A stretch of DNA of 64,000 nucleotides from Anaeromassilibacillus sp001305115. GTDB taxonomy: Bacteria; Bacillota; Clostridia; Oscillospirales; Acutalibacteraceae. The notes under the pieces were generated by a model. It was not told the DNA's origin and did not search any database. It was given only the letters and a program-made list of their open reading frames with translations. The translations under genes and the position numbers were made by a program. Location of the stretch: NCBI GenBank assembly GCA_042854365.1, contig AP031437.1:558001-622000 (forward strand), given 5' to 3'. The stretch's first letter is position 1; each line of letters opens with the position of its first letter. This document shows, piece by piece, positions 28,024 through 37,463 of the stretch.

Positions 28024-28455
28024 GTGAAAGGACCATATTGGGATTACATCAAAATTTTTTCGGTAATCTATTGGCAGTCACAGGGATTTTGTGCAAAGCG
28101 TCTTAAGGATTTGGGGGTCACCTGCGGTCAGTTCATGTATATTCTCTGCATTTGCGACAACCCTGGGGTTTCACAAGAGAAGGTTGCAGAGCTGACCTGT
28201 ATTGATAAGAGTACGGTTGCAAAGGCGGTACAGCAGCTTTTAAAGGGTGGTTTTATCACGCGGCAGGTCAGTCGTGAGGACCGTAGAGTCAATGAGTTAT
28301 ATCCTACGGAGAAGGCTACATCGATTTATCCTGAAATCGTACAGATTGTCAATGATTTTCATGAGGAGCAATTGCGTGGCTTGACAGACATTGAACGTGA
28401 TCTATTTATGCGCCTGTTGCAGAAAATTTTTGAACATGTAAAACCAAAACCTTAA
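28024..28455 (+). CDS. MarR-family transcriptional regulator
   Basis: Winged-helix regulator, 143 residues, the family's normal size. The HTH spans about 45-90 (GVSQEKVAELTCIDKSTVAKAVQQL) and the wing carries the family D-R motif in SREDRRVNELYPTEKA. GTG start at 28024 after GGGAGGGG. It is divergent from the mgl transporter and convergent with the MATE gene, from which a strong two-way terminator separates it. Its own promoter is overlapped by an inverted repeat, suggesting autoregulation. Confidence 0.9.
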   Translation: MKGPYWDYIKIFSVIYWQSQGFCAKRLKDLGVTCGQFMYILCICDNPGVSQEKVAELTCIDKSTVAKAVQQLLKGGFITRQVSREDRRVNELYPTEKATSIYPEIVQIVNDFHEEQLRGLTDIERDLFMRLLQKIFEHVKPKP

Positions 28456-28501
28456 AAGGCTAAAGAGGGCACACCAATTGGTGTGCCCTCTTTAGCCTTT
28501 T
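28454..28501. terminator. Perfect 48-bp palindrome, bidirectional terminator
   Basis: The 24-base left arm starting AAAAGGCTAAAGAGGGCACA is followed directly by its exact inverse, ending in TTTT. A/T-flanked and GC-rich in the middle, it lies between the convergent MarR and MATE genes and can stop transcription from both sides. Confidence 0.9.
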
Positions 28502-28538
28502 GCATGCGATAAGAGTTGTTCTCGGTTAGATGCACCGT

Positions 28539-29945
28539 TCATAGGGTGGGTACCGCTGTTTGAATAGAAGCGTCTTTTCGGGATAGACGCCGCATTTCAT
28601 GAATCATAAAAAGAATCGCCATCAATCCGGCGGCACCATCTGCCAGCGGCCCAGCGTATAGTACGCCGTCAATCCCCAAAAAGAGGGGAAGAATGAGAAC
28701 AAGGGGCAGAAGGAAAAAGATCTGCCGGCTTAGGGAGAGTAGAATTCCTTTGAGTGCATAGCCGATAGAAGAAAAGAAATTGGATGTTAAAATTTGAATT
28801 CCATTGATAAAAATACAGAATAGAAAGATACGGAAATAGCGGATTCCAAATTCGTAATACAGCGCGTCGCCCTGTCCAAATAGGTAGATGATCTGTTTGG
28901 GGAAAATTTGAAAGCAGAGGAACGCCGCGGTTGCGATACAGGTTACCACGATTGCAGCCATTTTATAGGCGTTCTTGACACGCTTATAATTTCCAGCGCC
29001 GTAGTTAAAGCCCATAATCGGCTGACAACTTTGCGCGATACCAAAAATCACAGCAATAAAAATAGTATTGACCTTTGAGATGATACCGACACAGGCGAGC
29101 GGAATATCCCTTCCATAGATGGAGAGTTCTCCATAATACCCCAGGGTGTTGTTTAAGACGATTTGTACCAAAGTGACAGCCAGCTGATTGAAGCAGGCGG
29201 CTGCACCGAGGGAGACGATGGAACGAACGGTCCGCGCACGGAAGAAAAAGTGTTCTCTTTTTAAACGCAGAGATCGGAATTTTCGAAAGTAGAGTAGGAC
29301 GGCAATTGCCGTTACAATCTGTCCCGTGATGGTTGCCAAGGCAGCCCCCTGAATGCCCATACCAAAGCCAAAAATAAAGATGGGGTCCAGGACTGTGTTC
29401 AGGATGGCGCCGGAAAGGGCGCTGAACATGGAATACTTGGGACTCCCGTCCGCTCGGATCAATTGGCTTCCGGCAGAACCGAACAGTGTAAAGGGAATTC
29501 CGATAGCAGTGATGCCGGTATACTCTCTGGCGTAGATCAGAACCTGTCCTCTGGCACCGAAAAGCACCATCAGTGGTTCCAAGAATACCAAAACAGTAAC
29601 GCTTAACGCAATGCCCGATAGGACTGCCATGCAGAGGCTGTTCCCGACAACCTTTGCCGCCTTTTCGTTTTCATTTTTTCCTAAATACAAGCTGAAATTT
29701 GAAGCACCACCCACACCGATCATCATCGAGAGCGAGGCCATGATGGTCACCAGTGGGAAGGCGACATTTGTTGCCGCATTGCCCAATGTGCCGACGCTTT
29801 GGCCAATAAAAATCTGATCGACAATATTATAGATGGAGTTCATCAGACCGCTGATAATGGCTGGGATGGCAAACTGACGCATGAGTTTTCCAATGGATTC
29901 TGTTTCCAGAGGGTTATGTGCTTCTATGGTGTTGGTTTGATTCAT
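28539..29945 (-). CDS. MATE-family efflux transporter
   Basis: Cation-coupled multidrug exporter, 468 residues with 12 predicted membrane segments in two repeated halves. N-terminal IGKLMRQFAIPAIISGLMNS and the segment IVDQIFIGQSVGTLG match the conserved start of MATE proteins (DinF/MepA-like branch); PIMGFNYGAGNYKRVK in the second half is also diagnostic. Start at 29945 after GGAGAAAGG. It is the second gene of an operon with a MarR regulator 24 bases upstream, so it is likely controlled by that regulator. Substrate unknown. Confidence 0.92.
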   Translation of the reverse strand: MNQTNTIEAHNPLETESIGKLMRQFAIPAIISGLMNSIYNIVDQIFIGQSVGTLGNAATNVAFPLVTIMASLSMMIGVGGASNFSLYLGKNENEKAAKVVGNSLCMAVLSGIALSVTVLVFLEPLMVLFGARGQVLIYAREYTGITAIGIPFTLFGSAGSQLIRADGSPKYSMFSALSGAILNTVLDPIFIFGFGMGIQGAALATITGQIVTAIAVLLYFRKFRSLRLKREHFFFRARTVRSIVSLGAAACFNQLAVTLVQIVLNNTLGYYGELSIYGRDIPLACVGIISKVNTIFIAVIFGIAQSCQPIMGFNYGAGNYKRVKNAYKMAAIVVTCIATAAFLCFQIFPKQIIYLFGQGDALYYEFGIRYFRIFLFCIFINGIQILTSNFFSSIGYALKGILLSLSRQIFFLLPLVLILPLFLGIDGVLYAGPLADGAAGLMAILFMIHEMRRLSRKDASIQTAVPTL

Positions 29946-29969
29946 TCGTTTTCCTTTCTCCTGTGTCCC

Positions 29970-30452
29970 TTATTCGTTACAATTCCTTTCGGCTCCAGAT
30001 GTATGTGAGATGTGGCCATGCAACAGTTCGTTTCGCAATCGAATTCGCAGTTGTTCCAAGCTTTGTTCCATTGCGTCACACTCCGCCTCGGACATATCGT
30101 CCGTCAAGATTTGATGGAGCTGTTGATGGAGCATACGAATCTGTTTCACTGCCTCTTCCGCCTTTTTCAGGGGTTGAATGATACGCACACGATGGTCCCG
30201 CTTATCCACTTCTATCGCGACATAGCCCTCTGCACAGAGCTTTTTTAAAACCTTGGTGGTAGTGCCCTTGTCCACATGGAACCGTTCGGTCAACTCCTGT
30301 GGCATCCGTCCAGGGTGTTCATAGATGTATTGCAGAAAGAACTGCTGTCCCCATCCAATGCGATAAGCTTCCAAGCCACGGTCATAATACATGCGCATCA
30401 TACGTGTGAGACTGGAAATGTTCCTCCCAATACTGGTAAAATCTTCGTTCAA
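29970..30452 (-). CDS. MarR-family regulator of the MATE exporter
   Basis: Winged-helix regulator of 160 residues. HTH about 55-95 (RMPQELTERFHVDKGTTTKVL), wing with DKRDHRVRIIQPLKKA. I set the start at a TTG (30452) with AAGGAGGTGG six bases upstream; the longer frame to 30509 would begin inside the operator-like palindrome and promoter. First gene of a two-gene operon with the MATE exporter. MarR-MATE pairs of this kind usually respond to the exported compound; here that is inference. Confidence 0.88.
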   Translation of the reverse strand: MNEDFTSIGRNISSLTRMMRMYYDRGLEAYRIGWGQQFFLQYIYEHPGRMPQELTERFHVDKGTTTKVLKKLCAEGYVAIEVDKRDHRVRIIQPLKKAEEAVKQIRMLHQQLHQILTDDMSEAECDAMEQSLEQLRIRLRNELLHGHISHTSGAERNCNE

Positions 30453-30493
30453 ACGACCACCTCCTTTTCCTGCGAAGATGATCTTATCATAAA

Positions 30494-30513
30494 ATAGTAG
30501 CGTACGCAACTAT
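30494..30513. promoter_or_regulatory. Candidate MarR operator over the marR-MATE promoter
   Basis: ATAGTAGCGTACGCAACTAT is a 20-bp palindrome with a single mismatched pair. On the minus strand TTGCGT inside it (-35) and TAAGAT 17 bases later (-10) form the likely promoter, so a bound repressor would cover the -35 box. Confidence 0.65.
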
Positions 30514-30715
30514 TGAACGAAAAAAATGGGGCTCTGCCTGTCCGATTCTTTTCGGGCTAGAATCGGATACTTGGTTGTTCAGAGCAGGGACGGAATTGAT
30601 TATCTTGGGGAAATGATAAGGGGAAAAAGATACAGTCGGTGATGCGCTTTCAGGAAATCTACAGGGATTGAATCTTGCAGAACTCTCCCGTTTGCAGTAA
30701 AATGGCAGCGTCCTC
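30514..30715. other. Region between MarR promoter and purL promoter
   Basis: About 200 bases. CCGATTC/GAATCGG inside an outer GCTCTG/CAGAGC pairing (30532-30588) forms a long imperfect hairpin. On the minus strand it is followed by CCCCATTTTTTCG, so it may stop antisense transcription. I do not recognise a known riboswitch. Confidence 0.35.
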
Positions 30716-30744
30716 TTTATTAAATGACATAAATATGCTATCAT
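30716..30744 (+). promoter_or_regulatory. Promoter of purL
   Basis: TTTATT (30716-30721), 17-base spacer, extended -10 TGCTATCAT ending at 30744. Confidence 0.6.
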
Positions 30745-30803
30745 ATTACCATCAATATCTGCTTGGCCGGTGGGACGGCACAGGCGGGGAAACGGGGGAA
30801 ACA

Positions 30804-33800
30804 ATGTCTGACGTAATCAGAGTATTTGTCGAAAAAAAACCCGGCTTCGACGTGGAAGCACAGCACATGAAGGCGGACTTGGTGGAAAATCTGGGAATGC
30901 CGGTCGAAGATTTAAAATTATTGAACCGGTATGACATTTCTGGATTGAGCCGTGAAGAATTTGAGGCTGCACGCGGCACGATCTTTTCCGAGCCGAATGT
31001 CGATACTGTTTATGACGAGGAATACCCATTGCCCGAGGGATATTCGATCTTTGCCATGGAATACCTGCCCGGACAGTATGACCAGCGCGCTGATTCTGCG
31101 GCTCAGTGCGTACAGCTGCTGACCCAGGGGGAGCGCCCTCAGGTCGTTACCGCCCGTGTCATTGCACTCAAAGGGAATCTGGACCAAGAAAAACTTGAGA
31201 AGATTCAAAATTACCTGGTCAACCCGGTGGAGAGCCGCTTGGCGTCTTTGGACAAGCCCGAATCGCTGGATATGCAGGCGGATGTGCCGCCGGACGTGGC
31301 GCGGGTAACAGGCTTCATTTCCTGGAGCACAGAGGAAATGACCGCCTATTATGAGAAGATGGGCTTTGCCATGACCTTGGAAGATCTGCTCTTCTGCCGC
31401 GACTATTTTAAAAAGGATGAACACCGCGACCCAAGTGTCACAGAATTGCGTGTGATTGATACTTATTGGAGCGACCATTGCCGTCATACGACCTTCTCCA
31501 CCCGCTTGGAACATATCAAGATTGTGGAGGGGGCATTAAGCGAGGCGATTGAAGGGGCTTTGCAGGCGTATTATGAGGCGCGCAGAGAGGTCTACGGAGA
31601 AAACACCGACCGGCCGGTTTCTTTGATGGATATGGCGGTGATCGGCATGAAACTTCTGCGTAAGCGTGGCCAGATTCCGGATCTTGACCTCAGCGACGAG
31701 ATCAACGCCTGTTCCATCGAGGTCCCTGTGACCATCGACGGCAAGGAAGAAAAATGGCTGGTCCAGTTTAAAAATGAAACACACAACCACCCAACAGAGA
31801 TCGAGCCCTTTGGCGGAGCGGCGACCTGTCTCGGCGGCGCAATCCGCGACCCGCTGTCCGGCCGCGCATATGTCTATCAGGCCATGCGTGTGACGGGGTC
31901 CGGGGACCCGCGCATTCCTTTTGAAGAGACGTTACATGGAAAACTGCCGACTCGCAAGATTACAACCGGTGCGGCCAGCGGCTACAGCTCCTACGGCAAC
32001 CAGATTGGCCTTGCAACCGGACAGGTCACAGAGCTGTATGATCCCGGCTATGTCGCAAAACGGATGGAGATTGGCGCAGTAATCGGCGCCTCCCCAAAGG
32101 AGAACGTGGTGCGCGAACAGCCGCAACCGGGCGATGTGATCGTGCTGCTGGGTGGCAGCACAGGCCGCGACGGGATAGGCGGTGCAACTGGTTCCAGCAA
32201 AGCGCATACAGAGAAATCCGTCGAAGTATGCGGTGCAGAAGTGCAAAAGGGCAACCCGCCGACGGAGAGGAAGATTCAGCGCCTATTCCGAGACCCGCAG
32301 GTTTCCCGCCTGATTAAGCGCTGCAATGACTTTGGAGCAGGCGGCGTCTGTGTGGCGATTGGAGAATTAGCGGACGGTCTGGAGATCGACTTGAACAAGG
32401 TTCCCAAGAAATACGAGGGTTTGGATGGGACGGAACTGGCTATTTCGGAATCTCAGGAGCGTATGGCGGTGGTCCTTGCTCCAAAGAGTGTGGAGGCATT
32501 CTGTCAGGCGGCCGCGGAAGAAAACCTCAATGCACAGGTGGTTGCCATTGTTACGGAGGCGCCACGCCTCAAGATGGAGTGGCGCGGGGATACGATTGTC
32601 AACATTGCGCGTGCATTCCTGAATACAAACGGCGTGACACAGCGCGCCGATGTAGAGATTGAAGCGCCAAATCCGGACCAGTATTATCGCAAGCAGATTC
32701 CCGATTGCCTGAAAGGAAAACCGTTGGCAGAGGCATTCCAGGAGAATCTAAGCCGATTGGAAGTCGCCTGTCAAAAAGGGTTGGCCGAGCGTTTTGACGC
32801 GAGCATTGGCGCGGCCACTGTGCTCATGCCGTTTGCAGGGAAGTACCAGCTGACGCCGGAGGAAGCGATGGTCGCCAAGCTGCCGGTTATCCATGGGGAA
32901 ACGGATGATGCAACGGCAATGAGTTATGGCTATATACCCGGTATTGCAAGATTTTCTCCGTTTCATGGAGCGGCCTATGCAGTGGTGGAGAGCCTGTCCA
33001 AGCTCTGCGCAGTGGGGGCAAATCCGCTCAGTTGCCGCTTGACGTTCCAGGAATATTTTGAGCGTCTCCGCACGGACCCTAAGCGCTGGGGCAAACCGAC
33101 TGCAGCGTTATTGGGGGCGCTGGCAGCCCAGTTGGGGATGGGTCTGCCGTCCATCGGTGGAAAAGACAGTATGTCGGGTTCGTTTGAGCAGATGGATGTG
33201 CCGCCAACGCTGGTGAGCTTCGCGGTTGCCATGACAAAGGCAAGCAAGACGGTGTCAGCGGCGTTCCAGCATGCTGGGTCCCGCGTCGTTTTGCTTCCGA
33301 TTCCGGAGGATGCCAAAACGCTGCTGCCGGATTGGGAGCGTTTAAAGACGTTCTATAAGCAAATCGGCGAAAAGATGGCGGATGGCAGCATACTGTCCGC
33401 GTCGGTTGTTAAGGAAGGCGGCGCCGCGGCGGCCGTGGCAAAAATGTGCTTTGGCAACGGTATCGGCTTTGACTTTGACACCGTGGATGAGGGAATCCTC
33501 TTTGCACCGTTGTCCGGCAGCCTGGTGGTTGAACTGGCAGAAGGCGTGCCGATCACCAATACAGCTACGGTGCTTCTGGGAAAAACGATAGAGCCATCGG
33601 CCATCCAAATTGGCGGAGAGGTCCTTCCGCTTCAAAAGCTGGCCGAACGCTGGATGGGTACGTTGGAAAAGATTTTCCCGAATCATGCCCCAGCGGTGGA
33701 AATGCAAAAAGAAGTGCCGCTCTATACAGCGCGGTATGCGCAAACGCCGGCGATCAAGGCGGCTAAACCGCGGGTATTTATCCCCGTATTCCCTGGCACA

Positions 33801-34562
33801 AACTGTGAGTACGACACCGTCCGTGCATTTGAAAAAGCAGGAGCAGAAACCGATGTGCTGGTTGTGCGCAATTTGTGCTCGACTGACATTGAAAATACCA
33901 TCGAGCGGATGGAAAAAGCCATCCGCAATGCGCAAATTATCATGTTGCCCGGTGGTTTCTCCGGCGGCGACGAGCCGGACGGCTCTGGAAAGTTTATTGC
34001 GACAACCTTCCGCAATCCAAAGATTGCAGAGGCAGTTATGGAACTGTTGAAAAATCGCGACGGCCTGATGCTGGGCATCTGCAATGGATTCCAGGCGCTT
34101 ATTAAATTAGGTCTGGTGCCCTATGGAGAAATCCGCGAGACAAGTGAGACTGCTCCAACATTGACCTTTAATACATTGGGGCGCCATGTATCCCGTATGG
34201 TGTATACACGAATTACGTCGGTCAAGTCTCCATGGTTTGCAGAGGTAAAAGCGGGCGATGTGGTCACGGTGCCTGTATCTCACGGAGAGGGGCGCTTTGT
34301 CGCAGACGATGCGACGTTGGCTCAGTTGATTGAAAACGGCCAGATTGCCACGCAGTATGTAGATCTGAATGGAACGCCAAGCGGCGAGATCGCTTGGAAT
34401 CCGAATGGCTCGGTCTGTGCAATCGAAGGCATCACCAGCCCCGACGGCCGCGTCTTAGGCAAGATGGGCCATTCCGAGCGGAAAGGAACGGATCTTTATC
34501 GCAATGTACCTGGCGAGAAAGACCCACGTATTTTTGAATCCGGTGTGGCATATTTTAAATAA
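30804..34562 (+). CDS. purL: Phosphoribosylformylglycinamidine synthase, single-chain type
   Basis: Fourth step of purine synthesis: converts FGAR, glutamine and ATP to FGAM. At 1252 residues it is the one-chain form found in many Clostridia and Bacteroidetes, not the separate PurS/PurQ/PurL of Bacillus. Seen: N-terminal PurS-like part (1-130), linker with YWSDHCRHTTF, two AIRS-like halves (TGDP-type nucleotide region, NETHNHPTEIEPFGGAAT, later GGKDSMSGSF), and a C-terminal class I glutaminase with nucleophile Cys1093 in GICNGFQAL and SHGEGRF. I use the ATG at 30804 after GGGGGAAACA; the longer frame adds residues unlike the family. It stands apart from other pur genes, with alanine racemase 65 bases downstream. 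Confidence 0.96.
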   Translation: MSDVIRVFVEKKPGFDVEAQHMKADLVENLGMPVEDLKLLNRYDISGLSREEFEAARGTIFSEPNVDTVYDEEYPLPEGYSIFAMEYLPGQYDQRADSAAQCVQLLTQGERPQVVTARVIALKGNLDQEKLEKIQNYLVNPVESRLASLDKPESLDMQADVPPDVARVTGFISWSTEEMTAYYEKMGFAMTLEDLLFCRDYFKKDEHRDPSVTELRVIDTYWSDHCRHTTFSTRLEHIKIVEGALSEAIEGALQAYYEARREVYGENTDRPVSLMDMAVIGMKLLRKRGQIPDLDLSDEINACSIEVPVTIDGKEEKWLVQFKNETHNHPTEIEPFGGAATCLGGAIRDPLSGRAYVYQAMRVTGSGDPRIPFEETLHGKLPTRKITTGAASGYSSYGNQIGLATGQVTELYDPGYVAKRMEIGAVIGASPKENVVREQPQPGDVIVLLGGSTGRDGIGGATGSSKAHTEKSVEVCGAEVQKGNPPTERKIQRLFRDPQVSRLIKRCNDFGAGGVCVAIGELADGLEIDLNKVPKKYEGLDGTELAISESQERMAVVLAPKSVEAFCQAAAEENLNAQVVAIVTEAPRLKMEWRGDTIVNIARAFLNTNGVTQRADVEIEAPNPDQYYRKQIPDCLKGKPLAEAFQENLSRLEVACQKGLAERFDASIGAATVLMPFAGKYQLTPEEAMVAKLPVIHGETDDATAMSYGYIPGIARFSPFHGAAYAVVESLSKLCAVGANPLSCRLTFQEYFERLRTDPKRWGKPTAALLGALAAQLGMGLPSIGGKDSMSGSFEQMDVPPTLVSFAVAMTKASKTVSAAFQHAGSRVVLLPIPEDAKTLLPDWERLKTFYKQIGEKMADGSILSASVVKEGGAAAAVAKMCFGNGIGFDFDTVDEGILFAPLSGSLVVELAEGVPITNTATVLLGKTIEPSAIQIGGEVLPLQKLAERWMGTLEKIFPNHAPAVEMQKEVPLYTARYAQTPAIKAAKPRVFIPVFPGTNCEYDTVRAFEKAGAETDVLVVRNLCSTDIENTIERMEKAIRNAQIIMLPGGFSGGDEPDGSGKFIATTFRNPKIAEAVMELLKNRDGLMLGICNGFQALIKLGLVPYGEIRETSETAPTLTFNTLGRHVSRMVYTRITSVKSPWFAEVKAGDVVTVPVSHGEGRFVADDATLAQLIENGQIATQYVDLNGTPSGEIAWNPNGSVCAIEGITSPDGRVLGKMGHSERKGTDLYRNVPGEKDPRIFESGVAYFK

Positions 34563-34627
34563 ATGTAGATGAAAGCAGATGGGCCGGTGTCTGCCACAAT
34601 CGAAAACATTGGGAGCGAAGTAGAAGG

Positions 34628-35821
34628 ATGAATGACTTTTTCAGGCGCACTTGGGCGGAAATCGACCTGGACGCCATTGCACATAACTATCATCAGATCA
34701 AAGATCGTCTGAATCCGGAGACAAAGGTATGCTGTGTAATCAAGGCAGACGCCTATGGTCATGGGGCAGAACTTTTGGCGCGTGAGTATGAGGAGCTGGG
34801 GGCGGACTGGTTTGCAGTATCCAATTTGGAAGAGGCAATCCAGCTGCGAAATGCGCAGATTGGCCTGCCGATTCTTGTGTTGGGTTATACACCGCCAGAA
34901 TCGGCGGCTGAACTGGCCAATATGGATGTTGCACAGGCGATCCTTTCCCGCGAATATGGGGAGCGGTTGGCCGCCTGCGCCCGTGAAGCTGGTGTCACCG
35001 TTCGTGCACATATGGTAGTAGATACCGGTATGAGCCGGATTGGTTTTATGTATCAGGACCCGGAGCGGGATGCCTGTGCAATCGATGAGATTGCGGAACT
35101 CTGTCAGCTGAAAGGCTTGGACCCGGAGGGAATCTTTACGCATTTCGCTGTTGCGGATGAAGGGAACGACGGACGCGGATATACCTTGATGCAGCTGGAC
35201 CACTTCCTAAAGTTAATCGACCGGTTGGCACAGCGTGGGATTACCTTCCGTCTGCGCCACTGTTCGAACTCGGCCGCAGTCCTAGACTATTCAGACGCAC
35301 AGCTCGATATGGTGCGGCCGGGAATCATTCTCTATGGGTTGAATCCTTCCAGCGCGGTCAAGGAACCTTTAGATCTGCGTCCGGCAATGCAGCTCAAATC
35401 GATTGTCTCCATGTTGAAAACCGTAGAGCCACAGACCAGTATCAGTTATGGACGGCGATTTACGACCAAACAGCGCACGATCGTGGCGACAGTCCCTATT
35501 GGATATGCGGATGGGTATCCGCGCCATCTGTATCACCGTGCCAGTGTGTTGGTGCGCGGCCAGCGTGCAAAGATTATCGGTCGTGTCTGTATGGATCAAT
35601 TGATGGTGAACGTCACCGATATTCCAGAAGTTCGGGAAGGCGACATTGTTACGCTGTTTGGATATGATGGAGAGGCGTTTCTTCCAGTGGATGAGCTTGC
35701 CGGCTACAATCATACCATCAGCTATGAGTTGGTCTGTTTGCTCAGTAAGCGGGTACCGCGCATCTATTTCCGCAACGGAGAAGCGGTTGCAGAGTTGGAC
35801 TATCTCTGCTCCAGCAAATAA
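34628..35821 (+). CDS. alr: Alanine racemase
   Basis: PLP enzyme that makes D-alanine for peptidoglycan. Seen: PLP lysine Lys39 in VIKADAYGHGA, the catalytic tyrosine Tyr274 in SYGRRF, RHCSNSAAVLDY in the barrel, GYADGYPRHL and GRVCMDQLMVN in the C-terminal domain. Length 397 is normal. Start ATG at 34628; the nearest Shine-Dalgarno-like bases are weak (GGAG 12 bases upstream), so expression may depend partly on the upstream purL transcript. A terminator follows about 100 bases after the stop. Confidence 0.95.
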   Translation: MNDFFRRTWAEIDLDAIAHNYHQIKDRLNPETKVCCVIKADAYGHGAELLAREYEELGADWFAVSNLEEAIQLRNAQIGLPILVLGYTPPESAAELANMDVAQAILSREYGERLAACAREAGVTVRAHMVVDTGMSRIGFMYQDPERDACAIDEIAELCQLKGLDPEGIFTHFAVADEGNDGRGYTLMQLDHFLKLIDRLAQRGITFRLRHCSNSAAVLDYSDAQLDMVRPGIILYGLNPSSAVKEPLDLRPAMQLKSIVSMLKTVEPQTSISYGRRFTTKQRTIVATVPIGYADGYPRHLYHRASVLVRGQRAKIIGRVCMDQLMVNVTDIPEVREGDIVTLFGYDGEAFLPVDELAGYNHTISYELVCLLSKRVPRIYFRNGEAVAELDYLCSSK

Positions 35822-35923
35822 AAGAAAGATGCAAAGGAAAGCATACTCTGAAGGTTATAAAAATACTTTTTCTGTAAGAACATTTAAATTGGGAAGCCTT
35901 TAGGAGGTTGAACAATCAATTGA

Positions 35924-35969
35924 AAAAGAGGGGAAACGCAAGGATTCAGTCCTGTGTTTCCCTCTTTTG
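35924..35969 (+). terminator. Terminator after alr
   Basis: AAAAGAGGGGAAAC and GTTTCCCTCTTTT pair with one bulged G; an inner AAGGA/TCCT pairing extends the stem. An AGGAGG just upstream (35902-35907) is not followed by a convincing gene. Confidence 0.65.
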
Positions 35970-36560
35970 CTGTTGTAGCAGGGCATACGGTGCAAAAAGG
36001 AGAGGAGAATGTCGTGCGATCAAAGGGCGCCATCGGACGGACGTTTGGGATAGCGTTTCCGTTCAATCGAACGTAAGAACTCCGTAAATATGTTTTTGAA
36101 TTTGAAAAATCTTAAGTAGAGGGACTTTTTCGATACCCACTCAGAATGTTTAAGGCATGGAGAGAAAAGAGATAATAATCTATTGGCAACCTGTAGAAAA
36201 CGAGAGAAGAATTCAGTTATTATTTATGAAATGGCTCCGGCCCTTATAGGCGTGTGTACAAAATTCTTCATGGTTTCTCCAATAACAAAGTACAGAATAA
36301 TTGAAGTAAGTCCGCGCCGTTTATCCTTACAGGAGCCTAGACGAGTACCTTACGATCAAAGGTGATACCTCAGATACAGCTTTGGAACCTATATTGTTGG
36401 AACAATTGCATCGATGGATGCCAATGATGATAGAACAGAGGAAACGTTCCATGCAGAGTACAGATGAAACAGAAAAAGCACTGAATTGTTCCACAGAAAC
36501 CGAATGGGGTTGAAGGAGGGAATAGGGAACACCGAGATGGCAAACCTATCATCATAAAAA
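35970..36560. other. Non-coding region with a possible coding remnant
   Basis: About 590 bases. A frame from 36310 to 36510 (plus strand) encodes a protein-like, acidic/polar stretch (SLDEYLTIKGDTSDTALEP, then EQLHRWMP) without start codon or ribosome binding site at its 5' end. It may be the 3' remnant of a lost gene. Nothing else is recognisable. Confidence 0.35.
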
Positions 36561-36598
36561 ACAACAGCCACCAGAGGAACTCCTCTGGTGGCTGTTGT
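36561..36598 (-). terminator. 18-bp stem terminator of rubrerythrin
   Basis: ACAACAGCCACCAGAGGA (36561-36578) and its perfect inverse (36581-36598) with a two-base loop; on the minus strand TTTTTTATG follows. Confidence 0.85.
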
Positions 36599-36634
36599 GC
36601 AATAAGAAAGGTACGAACAAATCAGACTTACCAA

Positions 36635-37177
36635 TCAATAGTTTTTAGCTAAAAGTTGGAAATACGCCTTCGGGTGGGCGCAAACAGGGCAGATTTCTGG
36701 GGCTTTTTTGCCCACGACAATATGGCCGCAATTGGAACACTGCCAGATCATATCGCCATCTCTGGAGAAAACCAAACCTTCTTCAACATTTTTCAACAGG
36801 GCGAGATACCGGGCTTCATGTTCCTTTTCAATCTTGCCCACCATTTCAAACAATGCGGCGATACGGGGAAAGCCTTCTGCACGGGCATCTTCGGCAAAGC
36901 TCGCATACATATCGGTCCATTCGTAGTTCTCACCTGCTGCCGCGTCCTTTAGATTGGTAGCGGTATCTGCGATTTCTCCGTCATGCAAAAGCTTAAACCA
37001 AATTTTTGCGTGCTCTTTTTCATTGTTTGCGGTTTCTTCAAAGAGATTTGCAATTTGTACATATCCTTCTTTGCGTGCTTTAGAAGCGTAGAATGCATAC
37101 TTATTGCGTGCCTGGGATTCACCGGCAAAAGCTGCCATCAAATTTGCTTCGGTCTTTGTACCTTTAATATTTTCCAT
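36635..37177 (-). CDS. Rubrerythrin
   Basis: Cytosolic non-heme iron peroxidase that removes hydrogen peroxide in anaerobes. Seen: ferritin-like four-helix domain (about 1-140) with iron-ligand motifs AFAGESQARNKY, EETANNEKEHAK, FAEDARAEGFPRIA and KIEKEHEARY, followed by a rubredoxin-like domain with two CxxC pairs (CSNCGH, CPVCAH). Length 180 is typical. ATG at 37177 after AGGAGG. It has its own promoter and terminator. Two A/T-rich palindromes flank the promoter, suggesting PerR/Fur-type oxidative-stress control, which is inferred. Confidence 0.96.
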   Translation of the reverse strand: MENIKGTKTEANLMAAFAGESQARNKYAFYASKARKEGYVQIANLFEETANNEKEHAKIWFKLLHDGEIADTATNLKDAAAGENYEWTDMYASFAEDARAEGFPRIAALFEMVGKIEKEHEARYLALLKNVEEGLVFSRDGDMIWQCSNCGHIVVGKKAPEICPVCAHPKAYFQLLAKNY

Positions 37178-37211
37178 ACCAAATATCCTCCTGTTTCGCT
37201 TAAAATTTAAT

Positions 37212-37301
37212 AATAATAATTAATATTATTTTATAGTCTTATATTACCAGCTGTGGAGGATTTTGTCAAGGAATATCTAAAAAATTAATAATTATTCTTA
37301 A
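37212..37301. promoter_or_regulatory. Two AT-rich palindromes around the rubrerythrin promoter
   Basis: Downstream of the start site: AATAATA/TATTATT, 7-bp arms (37212-37230). Upstream of the -35: TTAATAAT-T-ATTCTTAA (37285-37301), 7 of 8 arm positions paired about a single base, like PerR/Fur boxes. AT-rich sequence makes chance palindromes likely, so confidence is limited. Confidence 0.4.
37241..37269 (-). promoter_or_regulatory. Promoter of rubrerythrin
   Basis: On the minus strand TTGACA (37269-37264), 17-base spacer, TAATAT (37246-37241). Confidence 0.8.
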
Positions 37302-37463
37302 TTTTAAGCCTGCTAGAAATAGACCTTCCGAAAAAATAGAATATGACAGACGATTCATAAAGAGTTCTATATGGGAAAAATCCTTTTCAAAGAGGATAGA
37401 AGCACTTTCTATCCAGGTACATGAAGAATATTGGATATCGTTTTAAATAGAGATATTTAAAAA

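Noticed and set aside
30532..30588. Purine riboswitch upstream of purL
   Set aside because: The hairpin does not show the conserved loops of the purine aptamer and lies before the predicted purL promoter, so it would not be in the purL leader.
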